The notes: generated by a model not told the origin, from the letters alone. A stretch of 64,000 nt of DNA from Pirellula sp. (GCA_013822725.1 PNKX01000013.1:101181-165180); one strand, 5' to 3'; positions 8,717 through 18,738 are shown, counted from the first letter of the stretch. Made by a program: numbers and translations.

Positions 8717-9160
8717 CTCATGTCGAGGGGACTAGACGCTGCGATTCTTGTAGCAACGTCTCCATGGGCGAACCAAGGGAGACTTTCATTGAGCGTCGTT
8801 CGCTGTCCGCCTTCATGCGGCCGGTTTGGTCAGCGTTAAGCTGGGTGACTTGCGACAGCCTTAGATATCGGCGGCGGCTCCCCGCTAGCTGTATAGCCGT
8901 CGTTAAGATTTGACGAGTAGCGAAGCTTGCACGCTAGCGTCGCATGGGCGCGATCGAGATGTTAGCGCGAAGCGTTAGAGCCGCTTCTAAAGGAATCTCG
9001 TCAAAGAGATTCAATGACGATTTGACTCAAGCGAGAATGCGACGCAGAGGCGCGCTCATTCATCCTGTGCGCAGCGAAGAATCTGGAAGCCCGATCGTTT
9101 CGCCAGATCCTTCGCTGCGCTCAGGATGACGGAACGCGCGCGTCGCTGATGAGGCCTGAT
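8717..9160. other. 444-bp gap with one palindromic repeat
   Basis: No supported gene. It contains GC-rich words such as GCTAGCGT/ACGCTAGC near 8930-8945 and the TCATCCTG-type palindrome at 9061-9129. The latter lies just after the stop of spoVG in its direction of transcription. Confidence 0.4.
9061..9129. repeat. Palindrome of the CATCCTGAGCGCAGCGAAG type
   Basis: Left arm CATCCTGTGCGCAGCGAAG at 9061-9079 and right arm CTTCGCTGCGCTCAGGATG at about 9111-9128, around an inner AATCTGG/CCAGATC stem. A second copy lies at 28442-28513. The word is a widespread intergenic repeat in environmental bacteria (general recollection). Confidence 0.75.
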
Positions 9161-9799
9161 TCACTCGGCAGGGAAGATGCCGGCGCCGAAACCTGTTGGC
9201 GGCGGCTCGCGATAGGCGTTACGCGTCGAGGATGGCGACGTCGGCGGTGCCGAGCGCTCTCGCGCCGGCCCGCCCGCTTGCGGCCGGTTGTTCCCCAAGT
9301 GGGAATGCCGCCGTTGATGAGCCTGATCGACGCGCGTATCGCCGTTCGGCGCTTGCTGCGGCGCTCGCTTAAAATCGCCGTAGTCCATGTCGAAATCATC
9401 GTACCGCGAGATGTAATCGGGCTGTTTCGCCCGTTCGATCTCCTCCAGGTACTCCTGGACGACGACCTCTTGAATCATTTCGCGACAGGCCGAATTGATC
9501 GGATGCGCGATGTCGGCGTAGAGCTTCGCGCGACCGTCGGCGTCGAGCGGCATCCGGTCATTTGAAAGCTGGCTGCCGCACTGGTTACAGTAGGGCGCGC
9601 GGAGATGATTTTTCATGCCGCAGCGCGGGCAATGCGCCGTGAGTTTGCGGCTGGGCATGGCGACGAACGGTCCGCTTGTCCCTTCGATAATTTTCAAATC
9701 GCGAACGACGAAGCAATTATCAAACGTGATCGAGCAGAACGCCTTTAAACGTTCGCCGGGCTCGTCCATGAGTTTGATGCGGACCTCGGTGATTTCCAC
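9161..9799 (-). CDS. spoVG: SpoVG-family protein with zinc ribbon
   Basis: A 212-residue protein. It starts at the GTG at 9799 (AAGGAG eight bases upstream) and opens with the SpoVG core: [32 protein letters not shown] and FVAMPSRK. SpoVG is a small RNA/DNA-binding regulator. Directly after the core comes a four-cysteine ribbon ([19 protein letters not shown], about residues 57-75), then a helical part and a low-complexity Pro/Arg/Asn tail. The ribbon and tail make it much longer than the ~95-residue bacillus protein. It lies 25 bp after ispE, so the two probably form an operon. Confidence 0.88.
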   Translation of the reverse strand: MEITEVRIKLMDEPGERLKAFCSITFDNCFVVRDLKIIEGTSGPFVAMPSRKLTAHCPRCGMKNHLRAPYCNQCGSQLSNDRMPLDADGRAKLYADIAHPINSACREMIQEVVVQEYLEEIERAKQPDYISRYDDFDMDYGDFKRAPQQAPNGDTRVDQAHQRRHSHLGNNRPQAGGPARERSAPPTSPSSTRNAYREPPPTGFGAGIFPAE

Positions 9800-9824
9800 G
9801 GCAGTACTCCTTGCGAGGTAATCC

Positions 9825-10760
9825 TTAGCGGCACGTCGCGGTCGTGAAGACGGTCCCAAAATTGGAGGCGGCGAGGATGGCGGCGGCTCGACGAGCTTGG
9901 CAGGCGGTGCGCATCACGCCGAAATAAGCGGAGCCGCTCCCAGTGAGTTGATGGGCACAGCAACCCAGTGCAGCAAAGGCCGTACCGAGGCGCTCGATGG
10001 CGGGGCAAAGTTGCGCGGCAACGACTTGCAGGCTGTTCGTCATCCCTTGAGTCGCCGCAGCGACCGAACCGCGACGGAGGCTTTCGAGCAGCCGAGCCAG
10101 CCGGCGCGACTCTCCCGGCTGGGAGGCGGACTCGCTACCGGTCCAGGCTGGCGCATTGAGCTGGCCGAAGGCGTCGGCCGTTGAGACCCCTTCACGCGGA
10201 GCGACGACGACGACGTTCAGGCGGGGCATCGCGGGGATTGGCTCGACTCGTTCGCCCCGGCCGCGGCACACGGCCGTCTGCCCCGCAAGAAAAAACGGGA
10301 CATCGCTGCCCAATTGTGCGGCAATTTCGCTCAACTTGGTCAACGGATAGTCGATTTCCCACGCGGAGTTCGCCAACACAAGGGCGGCCGCGGCGTCGCT
10401 GCTGCCGCCGCCGAGCCCCGCTTGAACAGGAATTCGCTTGGTGAGGACGAAAGAGCCGCGGGGTGCGCAGCCGGCGGTAGTGGCGAGTAAATCGACAGCG
10501 CGCCAGACCAAGTTTCGTTCATTCGCCGGGGCGAGGTCGACTAACGCGGCAGCCGAGGCGGGATCGTAAGAGAAGGCGAAGTCGGTGGAACCGTCGTTGC
10601 GATGGGGGCGCCACACCAGCCGGTCGTAGAGGCGGATTGGCGCCAACAAGGTTTCCAACTCGTGGAACCCGTCTGCGCGGCGTCCGAGGACGTCGAGATA
10701 TAGATTCAGCTTGGCCGGCGCGAGAGCCTCCCAAGCGTCACCAATCCTCCGAGCATACAT
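9825..10760 (-). CDS. ispE: 4-diphosphocytidyl-2-C-methyl-D-erythritol kinase
   Basis: GHMP kinase of the MEP isoprenoid pathway, which phosphorylates CDP-methylerythritol. About 311 residues if the ATG at 10760 is used, which places the family opening [20 protein letters not shown] near residue 12. An upstream in-frame ATG at 10787 is possible. The glycine-rich ATP motif [17 protein letters not shown] and the C-terminal [10 protein letters not shown] are clear. It is directly upstream of spoVG, a pairing also seen near spoVG in bacilli. Confidence 0.93.
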   Translation of the reverse strand: MYARRIGDAWEALAPAKLNLYLDVLGRRADGFHELETLLAPIRLYDRLVWRPHRNDGSTDFAFSYDPASAAALVDLAPANERNLVWRAVDLLATTAGCAPRGSFVLTKRIPVQAGLGGGSSDAAAALVLANSAWEIDYPLTKLSEIAAQLGSDVPFFLAGQTAVCRGRGERVEPIPAMPRLNVVVVAPREGVSTADAFGQLNAPAWTGSESASQPGESRRLARLLESLRRGSVAAATQGMTNSLQVVAAQLCPAIERLGTAFAALGCCAHQLTGSGSAYFGVMRTACQARRAAAILAASNFGTVFTTATCR

Positions 10761-11112
10761 TCTCGCAGCCCCATTCCCTGAGGGCATGACGCCAAGGACT
10801 GCAACCGGCGACCCGAGCCAGGTCGAGCCTTGGCGTGCGTTCCGTGCATCTCCGGCTTTCGGCCGACGGTACAAACTTGCACGGGCACTACACTGATGTC
10901 ATATCGACGATCTACCTCGTTCTCCGCCAGAAGGAAGCGGCCGCACGAGGCAGGAAATCCTGAAACTTGGAACGTAAGCTTAAGTGCCATGAGATTTTAG
11001 CGCTTTTCGCGTGCTGAGTCAATTCGGACTACCCAGCCCCTGAAATGGCCCATTGAGCCGAATCCCCCAGGCAAACCGGTCTGAGTTCCGGCTGTTCCGC
11101 GGGCAGTCGCGT

Positions 11113-11733
11113 TTAACGGTTCGCAAACAACCGAGTCGCTATTGAACGGATTTCGTCCTGAACCGCTTCGACTTGCCGATCAGCCGCAACGACGTGAACC
11201 GTGCCATTCGAGGCAGCCGCCTCGGCGAGGAAACCGGCCCGCAGCCGCTCTCGATAGGCTGCTCCCCGATTCTCGATGCGATCGAGTTGCCGCCCCATCC
11301 GGGCCAGAGCGACGGCCGGATCGAGATCGAGCAGGAAGGTGCAATCCGGCGCGACGCCATCAATGGCGACGGTTCCAACCTGCTGCACCACTTCCACCGG
11401 CAAGCCGCCGCCGTAGCCCTGGTAGACGACGTTAGCCAGCAAATACCGGTCGGAAACCACCGTTCGGCCGGCCTCAAGGGCGGGCCGAATGATCTCGTCG
11501 ACCAATTGCGCCCGCGCTGCCATGTAAAGCAGCATTTCGCAGCGTGGGGCGATGGGAGTCGCATCGTCGCTGGCCAGGAGGAGGTTGCGAATCTGCTCGC
11601 CCGCCGCCGTGCTGCCGGGGTCGCGGCAGACGACAGGATCGCGACCTTGCTCCGTAAGCCACTGGCAAAAGAGTTTAAGTTGGGTGCTCTTGCCACCGCC
11701 GTCGATGCCGTCAAAAGAAAAGAAAACTGACAT
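11113..11733 (-). CDS. tmk: Thymidylate kinase
   Basis: Makes dTDP from dTMP and ATP for DNA synthesis. 206 residues, normal length. P-loop FDGIDGGGKSTQ at about 7-18, the DR motif in VVSDRYLLANVVYQGYGGG at about 93-111, and a lid region near RIENRGAAYRERLR. It starts at the ATG at 11733; the ribosome-binding site is weak. It lies 33 bp downstream of the WYL regulator gene on the same strand. Confidence 0.95.
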   Translation of the reverse strand: MSVFFSFDGIDGGGKSTQLKLFCQWLTEQGRDPVVCRDPGSTAAGEQIRNLLLASDDATPIAPRCEMLLYMAARAQLVDEIIRPALEAGRTVVSDRYLLANVVYQGYGGGLPVEVVQQVGTVAIDGVAPDCTFLLDLDPAVALARMGRQLDRIENRGAAYRERLRAGFLAEAAASNGTVHVVAADRQVEAVQDEIRSIATRLFANR

Positions 11734-11766
11734 GGGGCAAGTTTTAGTCGCGGCGTCGGAAGGGAA

Positions 11767-12801
11767 CTATCCCCGCTGTTTTACCCGAGGGACGGGGCTA
11801 CTCCCAGGGCTGGCAGGAGTTCGGGAGCCGTCGACGCCATAAAGCTGGGCCAGATTCCTCGCCCGTTGAGCAACCAGTTTGCGCAGTTTTGCCGGGCGAA
11901 TCGCCTCGGCCTGGTCGCCGTAGCCGAGAATCCACCACACGATTTCGCTCAATCCCGAGACGCGCACATGGAAGTCGAGCGAGCCGTCGTCGAGCCACTC
12001 CAGGCGCTGAGTCTTATGCCAAGTCACCTCGGCGACGTTGTTCGCCACCAGCGACGTGAAGCGGATGACGACGCTTTCGTCGGGGCCGGGGCTGGGCATG
12101 ATGTTCCATGCGTTGCCGAGATAGCGTTCGACGCTGAATCCACGCGGCCGAGCGTACTTTTGTTGGAGCAGTTCAATACTGGCGATGCGGCCGATGTTGA
12201 ACGTTCGCGGTCCGCCATGGAGCGAGCTGCGGCCGATGACGTACCAAGTGTGGCGATTGAATAGCAGTTGATAAGGGCGGAGCTTCGTTTCGATTTCTTC
12301 CCACTCGGTCAGGCTGCGATATTTGATCCTGACGATGCGCTGTTGGGCCAGCGATTCGATCAACTGACTGTAGACCGCCTCGGCCCCTTCCAACCGATCG
12401 AGCGGATTGAGTCTGATATTGATGCAGCGGGCGAGCGATTGGACGTCGCGCCGCATCGAAGCGGCGAGGGCGACTTGGATTTTCAGCGCTTCTGAGCGCG
12501 CCGCGCCGAAGAAGGGAAGGTCGCTGCCCCCACCCAGTTCATTCGTCAACGCTACGATCGCTAGCGCTTCGGCGGAAGTGAAATTCGTCGGTCGGAGGAA
12601 GTAGTCGCTGGCAATCGAATATCGCGAGCTCGCTTTATCGAAATGGAGCGGAACCCCCGCTTCGCGAAGCGTTTCCAGATCGCGAAACGCCGTCCGACGG
12701 CTCATGCCGCAGGCCTTGGCCAAACCGTCAGCGTTGTCCCCCTGCCCAGCCTGCAGCGTTTGCAGCAGTTTCAGCAGGCGCGTAATTCGCTTGAGGTTCA
12801 T
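11767..12801 (-). CDS. WYL-domain transcriptional regulator
   Basis: A 344-residue DNA-binding regulator. The N-terminal helix-turn-helix of the DeoR/YafY type is visible as MNLKRITRLLKLLQ and GMSRRTAFRDLETLREAGVPL. The middle contains the WYL-type ligand-sensing segment (IKYRSLTEWEEIE, LFNRHTWYVIGRSS, RTFNIGRI), and a WCX-like C-terminal part ends in VWWILGYGDQAE. The start at 12801 is chosen because the HTH begins there. This makes it overlap the end of the upstream TolC-like gene by 74 bp in another frame. Targets are unknown. Confidence 0.88.
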   Translation of the reverse strand: MNLKRITRLLKLLQTLQAGQGDNADGLAKACGMSRRTAFRDLETLREAGVPLHFDKASSRYSIASDYFLRPTNFTSAEALAIVALTNELGGGSDLPFFGAARSEALKIQVALAASMRRDVQSLARCINIRLNPLDRLEGAEAVYSQLIESLAQQRIVRIKYRSLTEWEEIETKLRPYQLLFNRHTWYVIGRSSLHGGPRTFNIGRIASIELLQQKYARPRGFSVERYLGNAWNIMPSPGPDESVVIRFTSLVANNVAEVTWHKTQRLEWLDDGSLDFHVRVSGLSEIVWWILGYGDQAEAIRPAKLRKLVAQRARNLAQLYGVDGSRTPASPGSSPVPRVKQRG

Positions 12802-15196
12802 AGGCGGCGGACTCGCTCTCAGCGCTCGTCGCCGAGACGGCGGGGAGCGGTTGAGACGCACCAAACGGATTCGGGACGGAGCCGACGGCAGGCGAACCAG
12901 CCGCAGCTACAGGACTAGGAACGGCGCTTGAACGAGGAAAAGGATTCGCGGGGACGACTTCCGACGCGCCCGGGGCGACGACTCCTGCCGCCGGAGCCGT
13001 CGACGGAAGAGCGGGCGTCGCCGACTGCTCCATCGTACCGACTGCGGGCAATTCTTCCAGATAGCCAACTCCCGATATGTTGCTGGTTGGAATAAACTCC
13101 CCGGAATCAGTTACCGAAGCCTGCGGCGCTGCGGCTGGCGGGGCAATTGGCTCGGGAGCGATCGTCGGGACCGGTCCTTCGTAGGGGGCTCCCTTCGCGG
13201 TGCCGGGGGCCTGGTTGTACACCCCGCGGCTCATGACGTTCGGACGCGTAAATCCGTAGTCCATATTGATCGCCGCATCGCGACGACGGGCCCGGCGAGT
13301 GGCGTCGAAGTACGCCTTGCCCGGCCAGGGGCCTTCCTGCAGGAAGATGCCGTTGTATTCCAGCAGCGAACCCTTGCGATAGTGAACCAGCATGACCGCC
13401 CGGTTGTAATCGACAAGCGATCGGTAGTATGCCGACTCGGCTTGAGCCCGGCGTTGTTGGGCTTGGAGCAATAGATCGAGCGTCACCCGGCCGGAATCAT
13501 AAACCGCCGCGACTGCCTTCACATCGTCTTCCGCGGCGGCGCGTTGGTTGAAGTTTGTTTGGGTGGTTCCGAAGGTCAGGTCGAGATCGCGGATCGATTG
13601 GCCCAACTGATGGGACACCGAGAGTTCCATGTCCTGCAGCACGGCCCGTTCGCGGGCGAGCAACAGTTGCGAGTGGCGCACCGTCGTCATGCCGAGCCGG
13701 AAACCGAGCGGCATCGAAAACTGTAGACCCGCTTCCCACTCCTGAAAGTCGCCGCTGGTGAGCGACTCCCAGGCGGTCGAACCGTCGAGGAACGGCGGAA
13801 TCCCGTTGCGCGGCACGTCGATCAAATCGTCGCCGGCGCCGAGCCAACGGTAACGGGCGACCATGTCGAGCCGCGGCAGCAGCTGGTTTTTGGCGGCGAT
13901 CAGTTCGAGTTCACGACGCTTGATCGTCCACCTCTGGCGGCGCAGCTCTTCCCGGCGCGCCAGCGATTCGGTGTGGATCGTAGCCCAATCGAACTTCACC
14001 GGCGCGACCGTCGGCTCGTCGGAAGGACGAATCAGTCGCTTGTCCAGTCCCAACCCCATCAGGAAACGCAGACGGTTTTCGACCGCGAAAAGGTTTGACT
14101 GCGCGACTTCGACTTGCGCTCGGAAGTTGAAGTATTGCGAGCGTGATTGGGCCTCCGTGTTCGCCTCGCCCCCTTCGCCGCCGATGATGAACTTCGCTTT
14201 GACCTTCCGCCACGTTTCCAGCGCGCTCGCCTCGCCGACGCGGCGCGCTTCGAGATCGCGATAGCAGAAGTAGAGTTCCCAGTAAGCGTTTTCCACATCG
14301 CGCATCTGGTCGCGAACGCCGGCTTCGAAATCAGTCAGCGTCACGTCGGTCCGCATCTTGGCGATCAGCACGCCGTCGATCTGGTCGGAAAAGTTACCCG
14401 CCGACTCGGAAAAGCTGCGCGGGCCGGCGATGCGGTTGTATTCGGTGCCGGCGCCTTGCAACAACGGCTGGGTGACCGCGGCTTCGACGTTGGCGAACCA
14501 GTCGCTCGGCTGGGTGCGGCTGCCGTTGTTATTCTGGTCGTAGTTGGTGTTCGTGCGGGCTTCGAACGTGCTGCCGTTGGCGGCGGTCTTCGTCAGGCCG
14601 GTGGTGAAGCGGCCGGTGTCTTGCCGGAACAGCGGGTTGAAGAAGTCGGGCGCCGCCGCGAGGCCGAAGTTCTGCGGCCGGTCGTTCTTCTGCCAGACGA
14701 GGCTGGAATCGAGCTGCGCGTCGAACTCCGAGAGGGCCGCTTCGACGCCCCGGCCGCTGAACTGGCTGCCGGTGTTGCCGCCGTAGCCGCTTTCAGTCAA
14801 CGCGGCGTCGTAGGTGGTGATCGCGTTGCCGCCGCCGGCGGTGAGCGCTTCGGGGGCGGTCGTCGAAATGTTCTGGCCGCCGTCGTTGATCCGCCCGCCG
14901 AGGTTGCGAACGACGGTGCTATTTTCGAGCGTGAGCCGGACGACCTCTTCGAGCGAGAGGTCCCACATCTTGAAGTCTTGAGCGTTGGCGAGGGTCAGCG
15001 GCTCCTGGGCGTTGGCGACGTCGGCGATGGGCTGCGCGTTGACGTCGGGGTACTCAATGTTCGTCGCGACGTCCATGTAGTGAGAAAGGTCGCCGTCTTC
15101 CTTGAAGTAGAACGGCTGAATCGGCGTGCAACCGCTGCAGAGCGTAAGCCCGCACAGCAGCAGCGAGGTTGCCGTCTGTAGTTGCCGATTCATCAT
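12728..15196 (-). CDS. TolC-family outer-membrane lipoprotein
   Basis: Large 822-residue outer-membrane efflux channel homologue. It starts with a lipoprotein signal peptide and lipobox (LLLCGLTLCSGC). The TolC-like coiled-coil domain runs over about residues 75-640, with typical segments such as LSLEEVVRLTLENS, DVENAYWELYFCYRDLEARR and AKFIIGGEGGEANTEAQ. The last ~170 residues are a Pro/Ala-rich low-complexity tail unlike E. coli TolC and may span periplasm or surface. No pump subunits are adjacent. The 3' end overlaps the WYL regulator gene. Confidence 0.85.
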   Translation of the reverse strand: MMNRQLQTATSLLLCGLTLCSGCTPIQPFYFKEDGDLSHYMDVATNIEYPDVNAQPIADVANAQEPLTLANAQDFKMWDLSLEEVVRLTLENSTVVRNLGGRINDGGQNISTTAPEALTAGGGNAITTYDAALTESGYGGNTGSQFSGRGVEAALSEFDAQLDSSLVWQKNDRPQNFGLAAAPDFFNPLFRQDTGRFTTGLTKTAANGSTFEARTNTNYDQNNNGSRTQPSDWFANVEAAVTQPLLQGAGTEYNRIAGPRSFSESAGNFSDQIDGVLIAKMRTDVTLTDFEAGVRDQMRDVENAYWELYFCYRDLEARRVGEASALETWRKVKAKFIIGGEGGEANTEAQSRSQYFNFRAQVEVAQSNLFAVENRLRFLMGLGLDKRLIRPSDEPTVAPVKFDWATIHTESLARREELRRQRWTIKRRELELIAAKNQLLPRLDMVARYRWLGAGDDLIDVPRNGIPPFLDGSTAWESLTSGDFQEWEAGLQFSMPLGFRLGMTTVRHSQLLLARERAVLQDMELSVSHQLGQSIRDLDLTFGTTQTNFNQRAAAEDDVKAVAAVYDSGRVTLDLLLQAQQRRAQAESAYYRSLVDYNRAVMLVHYRKGSLLEYNGIFLQEGPWPGKAYFDATRRARRRDAAINMDYGFTRPNVMSRGVYNQAPGTAKGAPYEGPVPTIAPEPIAPPAAAPQASVTDSGEFIPTSNISGVGYLEELPAVGTMEQSATPALPSTAPAAGVVAPGASEVVPANPFPRSSAVPSPVAAAGSPAVGSVPNPFGASQPLPAVSATSAESESAAYEPQANYAPAETAANAAGWAGGQR

Positions 15197-15552
15197 GCGC
15201 GATCTTTCTGACTGCCATTTCGCACCCCCCAGTGCGGCGTCGGCGCCGTTTCCGGCCGCGACGTTGTTGATCCGCTAGCACCGCGGCGCGACTAATGGAG
15301 CACGCGCGCAGGCTGACGGAATACTCAGCACATTCAGTATCGTCTGCGCAATCGGCAAACTTTGACATTTTGCAGAATTGTTGCGGCAGCAATGCTAGCG
15401 CGGCCGCGATCGCCTGCGTACGAAGCGCGTATGCGACGGCCACGACGCTGCGGCCATTTAGCAGCGGGCGGTAGCCCGCTTCCCGCCGCGAGCGGCGGGG
15501 CTAAATGGGCGTTCAAGCATGGCGGATCGTTTTATGCAACATGCGGACTGCG
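15197..15552. other. 356-bp gap with a palindromic repeat
   Basis: Upstream region of the TolC-like gene. It contains the double hairpin at 15454-15508. The segment near 15300-15380 is relatively AT-rich and is the likeliest place for the TolC promoter, but I could not define its elements. Confidence 0.4.
15454..15508. repeat. Compound GC-rich palindrome
   Basis: Outer arms CCATTTAGC / GCTAAATGG enclose two hairpins, AGCGGGCGGTAGCCCGCT and CCCGCCGCGAGCGGCGGG. This is the same architecture (TTAGC ... GCTAA ends, two inner hairpins) as other elements in this window. Confidence 0.7.
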
Positions 15553-16041
15553 CTAAACGTCCATACCGCCGAGCCCGCCCAGATCCCCCGCAGTGAGCGA
15601 TGGTGCTTCCAGTTGGCCTGCTTGAGCGGCTAGCTGCCCCGCAGCGATAAAGCGATCGAACTCAATAGCGACCGCCTGGCGAACGCGTTCAACGAGCCAC
15701 GCCTCGACGGCAACGGGAACGCCTCCGCATGTCTCGCTAACGAGGGCGACCTCAAGGATTACCTCTTCACACTTCCGATCGCCGGCGTCGGTGCGCGCCA
15801 CGCCCTCAAATTCAAACCGGCAAACCCCTTCGACGTCGCTATTGGCGAAACGGAAGACGCAGCGAGCGTTTTGCAGGAAGTAGGTCCGCTCGACGCCGTA
15901 GGAATTGATCGCCGACTGCATGTGAGCGGCGCGACGACGCTGGGCGTCGGAGGCGTCGAGCGGGATATCGAGCCGGCCGATGGTGCGCAATGGCACGCAC
16001 TCGAATTCAACGTCGACGATTGATGGCAGCGGGTCGGTCAT
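15553..16041 (-). CDS. Hypothetical cytoplasmic protein
   Basis: A 162-residue acidic protein with no signal peptide or membrane segment. It starts at the ATG at 16041, with AGGAG upstream at a wide spacing. Segments such as FECVPLRTIGRLDIPLDAS and CRFEFEGVARTDAG read as beta-rich, followed by a helix (AVAIEFDRFIAAGQLAAQ) and a Gly/Leu tail. I do not recognise a family. A TTAGC-type hairpin separates it from the large secreted protein gene upstream. Confidence 0.6.
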   Translation of the reverse strand: MTDPLPSIVDVEFECVPLRTIGRLDIPLDASDAQRRRAAHMQSAINSYGVERTYFLQNARCVFRFANSDVEGVCRFEFEGVARTDAGDRKCEEVILEVALVSETCGGVPVAVEAWLVERVRQAVAIEFDRFIAAGQLAAQAGQLEAPSLTAGDLGGLGGMDV

Positions 16042-16115
16042 GACGAACTGAATTCTCCTGCCGATATCATGGCGTCCGTTGTTTGCCAACGCCAGTCAAC
16101 AATCGGCGTGCAACG

Positions 16116-16145
16116 TTTAGCCCCCGGTCACTGACCGGGGGCTAA
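16116..16145 (-). terminator. Hairpin of the GCCCCCGGTCA type, probable terminator
   Basis: TTTAGCCCCCGGTCA / TGACCGGGGGCTAA pairs almost perfectly over 14 bp. It lies 7 bp past the stop of the 770-residue gene. A related copy is at 25313-25353. Confidence 0.6.
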
Positions 16146-16151
16146 GGCAGG

Positions 16152-18464
16152 TCACGGCGCGGGCGGCGGTAAGATCCAGCCGATGGTGAGCCAACCATCT
16201 TGTACTTCTAGTTGGTCGAGCAGCAGCGTGCCGACGTTGGTAATCGCGATCGGTTCGATCGGAATCTCGCGCGGAAAGCTCTCGCCGGCGTTGGCGCGGG
16301 CGTTCATGTTTTTCGCCAACGTGCTGCGGAAGCCCGACTGCTGGGCCGTTAGCTGCTTATCCCAGGCGGGATCAAAACCAGTCGGGAAGACCTCGATCTC
16401 GCCGACTCGCTGCAGCACCACCTGATCGCCCTTTTGAGTGATGGCGTAGGTAATGATGAAATCCCAGTTGGCGTACTCCATGTCGTCGCTCGCGAGCTTC
16501 GACGCGCGAATGCGGATGACCACCTTCCCGTCGTCGAAGCGGACTCCGACCGGGGCCTCGGGATTAAGCGTGATGGAATAAGGCTTAAATGGCGGCAGGA
16601 CAGGGGGAGCATCCGGACCGCGTTCGTCGGCTTGCCCTTCAACGATCTGATCGGCGGCTTTCGACGCCTCGTCGATGATCGCGGCGCCAGTCGCGGCGGC
16701 CGCGGCCAACTGCGGATTCTTCGCCGACAGCAGCTTGATCCAGTTGGGGACGTCCCCTTCGAGATTCGGCGGCACATCCGCCGTCTGCTGGCTGATGCGG
16801 GCCGAGGCGAGCGCTAGCGGTAGGTAATTGTTCACCGCCGATTCGTGGATTTGCAGCGCCAGGTCGAGCCCCGGCTTGAGTTCCGGCGCCGCATTGTCGG
16901 CGCCAAGCTGATTCCTCCCTGCGAACGTCGATTCGATGGCGACCCCGTCGGGCGACGAGCTCATCTTCAGGTACTCGGGCGTCACGGCCCGGCGAATGAG
17001 CGGGTCGCGAATCTTCGTCTGGTAACGGAGCCGCGCATCGCCGAGATCTTTGGCGACCCGCTCGTTGAACTCGTCAATGACGTTCTGCCGCGTGTGCTCG
17101 GCCGAAATCTTCTCGGCCTGTCGCTTCGACTCGGACGCCCGTTTCCACGCGACTTTTTCAATCAATTTGGCGCCGAATTGGCCGCCAGTTTTCTGAATCG
17201 ATTTGATGTTCGTGTGAGTCTCGACGTGCGCTACGGCGGGATCGGCTTCGAACGCCTCGTCGCTAACGGTGATTCGCTTGCTGGCGGTGTAGACAGTGTT
17301 GCCTCGACTATTAATCCGCACCGGGCCGTTGTAGCCGTTGGTGCGCGAGTGGGCCTGCCCGTCGAGATAGACCATCAGTTGGACGGTGTCGTCCGAGGGC
17401 TGCAGTTCGTAGCGGACGTTTCCCATCGTGTGGGCCGAGCCGAAAATGCTCGTCCCCAAGATGCAGTCGCGAACGGGGCGGACTTGGTCGATATTGCGAT
17501 TTGGCATCCGCTCGACGAAGTTTGCCGAGACGACGGCGGAAATGTTCTTTTGGGCGAAGCGATCGCGAACCGTCGCCACAAAGTCTGCCGAGTGCCCTAG
17601 CGCGTCAATCACGCCGAGAATCCGGCCGACCTGCCACGCGGTTTCGGTCGTCGGGCGTTCCAGATGCCGCTGCAGTTCTTTGCCCAGGCTGTCCAGCAGT
17701 CGCTCGTAGTCGGCGCGAAGATCTCGCGACTTCGAAGCAGCCGCCCACGGGGCGAGAGCGCGGTATTTGGCGATCGCCCGCGCCGCGTCGGTGAAGACGG
17801 GCAACTCGAGCCCGGGCTGATTCGCCCGGAAGCGGAGGAGAACATCGTCAAGATTGTTGAGCGACGCCCGCGTCACCTCAAAATTGTCGGCGAAGTGGGG
17901 CGTCAGTTCCTCCCACAACAAGAACTTTTTCCAGCTGCGGGCGAGCGCCGTATCGGCGCCCATCGCGCGTTCCAGGGCACGAGCCTTGTCGCGCATTGTC
18001 GCGCGGAGCAGGGCGAACTCTTCCGGCGTCAATGGCTGATGGTCGCCACGCGCGGCCCAGGCGAGCTTTGCGAAGTCGCCGTTGAATTGCGCGTGGACCG
18101 ACTTCAAATAGTCGGCGAGCGCGGACCGTAGCTTCTGAAACGGCGCGAGTTGCAAACCATTGGCTTGGCCAGAGAGGGTTTGCAGCGATTCAGCGAGTTG
18201 GGCCGGATCGACTTCGACGCCTTTGGCCAGTTCGGCCCGCAACTGATCGGACTTGATGAAGTTCCGCCAGCGATTGCCGTTGGGGCCAGAGCCGACCCAG
18301 GCGTCGAGTGAATCGAGAGCCTCGATCACTGGCGCGGGATCAACTGCCGGCGCGGCCTCGCCGGCGGCAGGTGCCGGTTCCTGGGAATGCGCAGCCAATC
18401 CGCCGCCACAGGCGACGATTGACAAGGCAACAAGCGATGCAACTCTCCTCAGGCTCAAAATCAC
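16152..18464 (-). CDS. Large secreted hypothetical protein
   Basis: A 770-residue protein starting at the GTG at 18464 (GGGAG eight bases upstream). The signal peptide is SLRRVASLVALSIVACGGG, ending near AAHSQ. An Ala/Pro-rich linker leads to a helical domain (about 45-280). A central beta-rich part follows, with text such as GNVRYELQPSDDTVQLMVYL and GNTVYTASKRITVS, then another helical part (about 405-480), and a C-terminal beta region (GVRFDDGKVVIRIRASKL). It presumably acts in the periplasm. I recognise no enzyme motif. It probably belongs to a planctomycete-specific family, which is inference. Confidence 0.65.
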   Translation of the reverse strand: MILSLRRVASLVALSIVACGGGLAAHSQEPAPAAGEAAPAVDPAPVIEALDSLDAWVGSGPNGNRWRNFIKSDQLRAELAKGVEVDPAQLAESLQTLSGQANGLQLAPFQKLRSALADYLKSVHAQFNGDFAKLAWAARGDHQPLTPEEFALLRATMRDKARALERAMGADTALARSWKKFLLWEELTPHFADNFEVTRASLNNLDDVLLRFRANQPGLELPVFTDAARAIAKYRALAPWAAASKSRDLRADYERLLDSLGKELQRHLERPTTETAWQVGRILGVIDALGHSADFVATVRDRFAQKNISAVVSANFVERMPNRNIDQVRPVRDCILGTSIFGSAHTMGNVRYELQPSDDTVQLMVYLDGQAHSRTNGYNGPVRINSRGNTVYTASKRITVSDEAFEADPAVAHVETHTNIKSIQKTGGQFGAKLIEKVAWKRASESKRQAEKISAEHTRQNVIDEFNERVAKDLGDARLRYQTKIRDPLIRRAVTPEYLKMSSSPDGVAIESTFAGRNQLGADNAAPELKPGLDLALQIHESAVNNYLPLALASARISQQTADVPPNLEGDVPNWIKLLSAKNPQLAAAAATGAAIIDEASKAADQIVEGQADERGPDAPPVLPPFKPYSITLNPEAPVGVRFDDGKVVIRIRASKLASDDMEYANWDFIITYAITQKGDQVVLQRVGEIEVFPTGFDPAWDKQLTAQQSGFRSTLAKNMNARANAGESFPREIPIEPIAITNVGTLLLDQLEVQDGWLTIGWILPPPAP

Positions 18465-18738
18465 CGATGCGCTCCCACGTCCCAGATGTGCATGAACTCG
18501 ACGCCTTCCTGCGCCGGTCTCATGCTAACGGCTAGGCACGCCTTGCGCCAATTATCCAACCCGCCTAGTCGTGCAAATCGCGTACCTGCGTCGTGGATAA
18601 GCTTGTGCGGGCAGAACGGGGCACAGTCTCTACAGCGGCCAAGGAAGGACGACGTTACGATGCCAGCTTGGCCGGCGATCGCGCAGCGGCGACCAGGATG
18701 ATGCCAAAAAGCAACGTTCCGGCCGGGAAGGTAGCCCG

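Noticed and set aside
14147..15181. Long plus-strand open frame across from the TolC-like gene
   Set aside because: Its translation is a Val/Gly/Arg-rich reading of the opposite strand of a clear gene; no ribosome-binding site or motif.
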